Positions 61,512-64,000 of a DNA stretch of 64,000 nt are shown here, piece by piece (positions within the stretch are counted from its first letter, which is position 1; every line of letters starts with the position of its first letter). This stretch comes from CAZJYI01 sp964550025. GTDB taxonomy: Bacteria > Verrucomicrobiota > Kiritimatiellia > UBA8416 > CAYOBW01. Location: contig CAZJYI010000028.1 in the NCBI GenBank assembly GCA_964550025.1, positions 26,105 to 90,104 on the forward strand. Reading direction: 5' to 3'. Below the pieces are notes generated by a model that ran no database searches, was not told the origin of the DNA, and worked only from the letters and a program-made list of their open reading frames with translations. A program made the position numbers and the translations under genes.

Positions 61512-63752
61512 TTACCGCCGGATGGTGATGGCCCAGCGGTCGAGCGTTCCGACGTCGTCGGCCATCATGTCCTTGACCGACAGGACCCAATCCCCCTGGC
61601 ATGCCTCGCCGATCAGGGCCCGCAGTGAGGGTGTCGAGTCCTCGGTGTATGTTTCCTCGATATTCTCGCCCGAGTCATAGCCCGACTCGCGGAGCAGCGC
61701 GCGTTCGCCGGAGGGGGCAATGAGCTCCAGCCGGATGTCGCCCCGGTAGGAGTGCGTGATGCCCACCGCCACGGAGAGCCCCTTGACCGTCCCTTCGTCA
61801 CCTATGGCGATCGTGCTCCGCAGGCCCTGGGCGCCTGCATCGGGAATGGTCTGCCCGGGAGCGGCCTCGCCCGAGCAGGCTGGAGCCGCAGACTGGTATC
61901 CGATGCTCAAATCCCAGCGATCGAGGCGACCTGTGTCGTCACTCACGTGATCGCAGACCCGGAGTGTCCAGTCCCCCCGCAGCGATTCGCCCAGGAGCTC
62001 GTCCAGCGGCGCGAAGCTCCCGGAGCTCAGGTCCAGAACGAGGTTGTCCAGTTGCCCTCCCTGGTCCTTGTGCAACGTCACCGACTTCCCCGACGGCGCC
62101 GTGAGCACTGCTTCGAGGTCGCCGCGGTACGTGTGGCTGATCCTGACACCGACGCTGACAGCGGCCACGGCACCATCCCGGTCGAGCGCGATGACGTCGG
62201 TGACGCCGGTAGCGTCCTCGTCCGGAATGATGAGGTCTGGGGTTGAACTGCCCGTGACGACATTGGGCACGGAATCCTCGCCTGTGCGGAAAGAGATGGC
62301 CGGCCCCGAAGCCCCGATGTCCGAGATGATCAGGCCGGAGTCCGTGCGATCCCACTCCCGCGAGTTTGGCACGGTGCCATCGGCAAGTGCGATACCGTCA
62401 ACGGACTCGTACAGGTCACCGTCGTCCCCGCCCAGCGGGGTCCTCTCGAGGTCGAACTTGCCGTCGGCCTGGAGAAGCGCGCATTGGTAGTGGTTGTCCG
62501 GCGTACCATCCTGATACTCGTTGGAACCGCGCGTGTCGCAATGGTAGACCGCCAGCCCCTTGTCCGGCAGGTAGCGGTCGAGATCCTGCTGGTGCCGGTT
62601 CTCCACGAGGAAGTACTCGTTGGCCTTGTCCGTGCTGTAGCGGCAGACCGTCCCGTAGTCGCCGTGCCTGACCTGGTATGTTCCCGGGTTATTGAGGCTC
62701 ACCGCATTGCCGCACCAGCCGGCGAGATCCCGGAGATAGGCGCAAACCGGGGAAGGCGTCTTGCCTCTGTTGTTGTGGTTGCCGTAGGACATGAGGCAGT
62801 ACTGGCCCATCCCGCTACTCTCCTCGAAATCGCCGTCCCGCTCGCCATAGTCGTAGAGATCGGGGAAGCGGCACAGCATGTGCCCCGCTTCGTGCGTGAA
62901 CGTGCCGATGCTCAGGTCGATGCGATTGCGCCCCAGGCTCTGGATCGTATAGAAATGCGTCCGGTACTGGCCGATCTGCAGGTTCATGGTCGAGTTGTGC
63001 GGCCACAGGTTGCCGTGGTACAGGCTGCGTCCCGCGTACATGAAGCTGAGGGCGTCAATGTATCCCTGGTCGAGCGAGTCGAGCTCGGAGAAATCGATGT
63101 CGTACTGATCGACCGCAAGCCGTAGCGCTTCGAGCATCAACGGCTGGTTGATGTAGTGGCTCTGCTTCTTGCTGAGCTTGATCGGGCCGACAACCTTGTT
63201 GGTGAAGGTCAGCTTTCCGCTCGACATGTTCTCGTAGTACTTCCGAACGGAGCACGCGTTGCCGTGCTTCGAGGAATTCGGATCGTTGAGCAATTCCTCG
63301 ACGTCCTCCCGGGTGATGCTGGTTTCGACATCCGCGAACTCTACCAGGATGGCTAGTCCGCGCACGGTCCCCGTCGGAACCTGCCGCCCCGCGAGCAGCC
63401 CGCTGTTGGGCCCGTAGGTGCGCATCACGTTGGCGTTTGCGCCCAGTGGTTCCTCTTCATGCCTGAGGACTTCGTAGCGGCGGTCGAACTTGTCGTTGCG
63501 CACATTCGGATCTTCTCGAAGGTGGCGACGCAATCCCCAGGGCACGGGTTTGCTCATCGGGGTGCCGCTCGACACGAACCGGCCGTCCTGCAGCGCGGCA
63601 TAACAATACAACCCGCGGTCCAGGTCGTACACGACGGTGTGTCCCCCCAGGGTCTCGTACCGCGCGTAGAACTCGTCCCCGTATACCCTCAGTTCAACCT
63701 GGTCCCCGCTGTGCTGCCCGAAGATAAGCCTTTCACCCGCGATTGCACTCAT
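61512..63752 (-). CDS. M6-like metalloprotease with two C-terminal P (proprotein-convertase) domains
   Basis: A 746-residue protein. THEAGHMLCRFPDLYDYG holds the zinc HExxH motif (about residue 285) with the following Asp-Tyr region typical of immune-inhibitor A/M6 proteases. RGLAILVEFADVE and KYYENMSSGKLTF precede it, as in that family. Two P domains follow (about 515-625 and 645-746), each with SHTYRGDLE/THSYRGDIR and LDRWDLSI/LDRWAITI; they usually stabilise secreted proteases. Oddly, no signal peptide is seen at MSAIAGERLIFGQ, and no upstream in-frame start fixes this. It may use non-classical export or act inside the cell. A sigma-70-like promoter lies about 190 bp upstream. Confidence 0.85.
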   Translation of the reverse strand: MSAIAGERLIFGQHSGDQVELRVYGDEFYARYETLGGHTVVYDLDRGLYCYAALQDGRFVSSGTPMSKPVPWGLRRHLREDPNVRNDKFDRRYEVLRHEEEPLGANANVMRTYGPNSGLLAGRQVPTGTVRGLAILVEFADVETSITREDVEELLNDPNSSKHGNACSVRKYYENMSSGKLTFTNKVVGPIKLSKKQSHYINQPLMLEALRLAVDQYDIDFSELDSLDQGYIDALSFMYAGRSLYHGNLWPHNSTMNLQIGQYRTHFYTIQSLGRNRIDLSIGTFTHEAGHMLCRFPDLYDYGERDGDFEESSGMGQYCLMSYGNHNNRGKTPSPVCAYLRDLAGWCGNAVSLNNPGTYQVRHGDYGTVCRYSTDKANEYFLVENRHQQDLDRYLPDKGLAVYHCDTRGSNEYQDGTPDNHYQCALLQADGKFDLERTPLGGDDGDLYESVDGIALADGTVPNSREWDRTDSGLIISDIGASGPAISFRTGEDSVPNVVTGSSTPDLIIPDEDATGVTDVIALDRDGAVAAVSVGVRISHTYRGDLEAVLTAPSGKSVTLHKDQGGQLDNLVLDLSSGSFAPLDELLGESLRGDWTLRVCDHVSDDTGRLDRWDLSIGYQSAAPACSGEAAPGQTIPDAGAQGLRSTIAIGDEGTVKGLSVAVGITHSYRGDIRLELIAPSGERALLRESGYDSGENIEETYTEDSTPSLRALIGEACQGDWVLSVKDMMADDVGTLDRWAITIRR

Positions 63753-63944
63753 CTGCGCCCCCTTCTACGGAACTCCCGCCACACCGTCATGTTGAAGCAA
63801 GGCCGGTCCCCCCGGCCCACGACGTCAGCTCGGAACGAGTGAGTGTCGGCTTCCCGCGCGGCTTCGGGACGGATGCGTGCCGGACTCGCCGGACGCCTGG
63901 GACAGGGAATGCGGCACGCCCCTCCACGTATGGCCACGCGTGCA

Positions 63945-63973
63945 AGTATAGCGCCCCCATCCCCCGTCGGCAA
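63945..63973 (-). promoter_or_regulatory. Sigma-70-like promoter for the M6 protease gene
   Basis: On the minus strand TTGCCG is followed after 17 bases by TATACT, about 190 bp before the protease start. Nothing else recognisable is in the end of the window (63753-64000). Confidence 0.5.
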
Positions 63974-64000
63974 CCCCTTGTTTGACCGGCCGGATCACGC

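Overview
The window looks like part of a GC-rich, Gram-negative chromosome from the PVC superphylum (Kiritimatiellota, Lentisphaerota or Verrucomicrobiota). The evidence is indirect: many secreted giant proteins, a lamin-tail/CotH/LamG protein with a Ca-binding tail, Tat-exported Gfo/Idh/MocA oxidoreductases, a scattered set of glycoside hydrolases without SusC/D genes, and many palindromic intergenic repeats. No rRNA, tRNA or CRISPR array was seen.

Layout. 1-10044 is a co-directional glycan-degradation block: the C-terminal half of a GH106-type alpha-L-rhamnosidase, a heparinase II/III-like protein, an exported transglutaminase-like protein, a GH101-like hydrolase, an SGNH hydrolase and a GH95 alpha-L-fucosidase. 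A truncated AraC regulator tail lies just before the GH95 gene. 10351-23564 holds a very large exported protein with a C-terminal kinase-like domain, a GNAT acetyltransferase, a GH5-like secreted hydrolase and a 1930-residue exported propeller/HEAT protein. 24106-30441 and 43025-49363 are two giant macroglobulin-like paralogues (2111 and 2112 residues) in opposite orientation.

Between the giants, 30704-39908 looks like a distinct module. A plus-strand phosphohexomutase and HAD phosphatase converge on a tightly overlapping minus-strand set: a second phosphohexomutase, a class III nucleotide cyclase with an unusual C-terminal domain, a glycosyltransferase-like protein and a VOC-family protein. 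A YvcK/CofD-like protein diverges from it. Base composition in 32.5-36.6 kb is visibly less GC-rich than the flanks, so transfer is plausible. After it come a sialidase-like protein and a Tat-exported oxidoreductase.

49741-64000 contains a hybrid histidine kinase translationally coupled to an exported transglutaminase-like protein, metK, a 2146-residue LTD/CotH/LamG protein, a decayed C-type lectin fragment and an M6-like metalloprotease with two P domains.

The most distinctive feature is the repeat content. At least four families resemble RAYT-type REP elements, with a GTAG or GGAG head followed by a hairpin. One inverted pair sits in frame inside a long gene, and another supplies the metK stop codon. 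A separate family of long purine/pyrimidine hairpins follows stop codons. No RAYT transposase gene is in the window.
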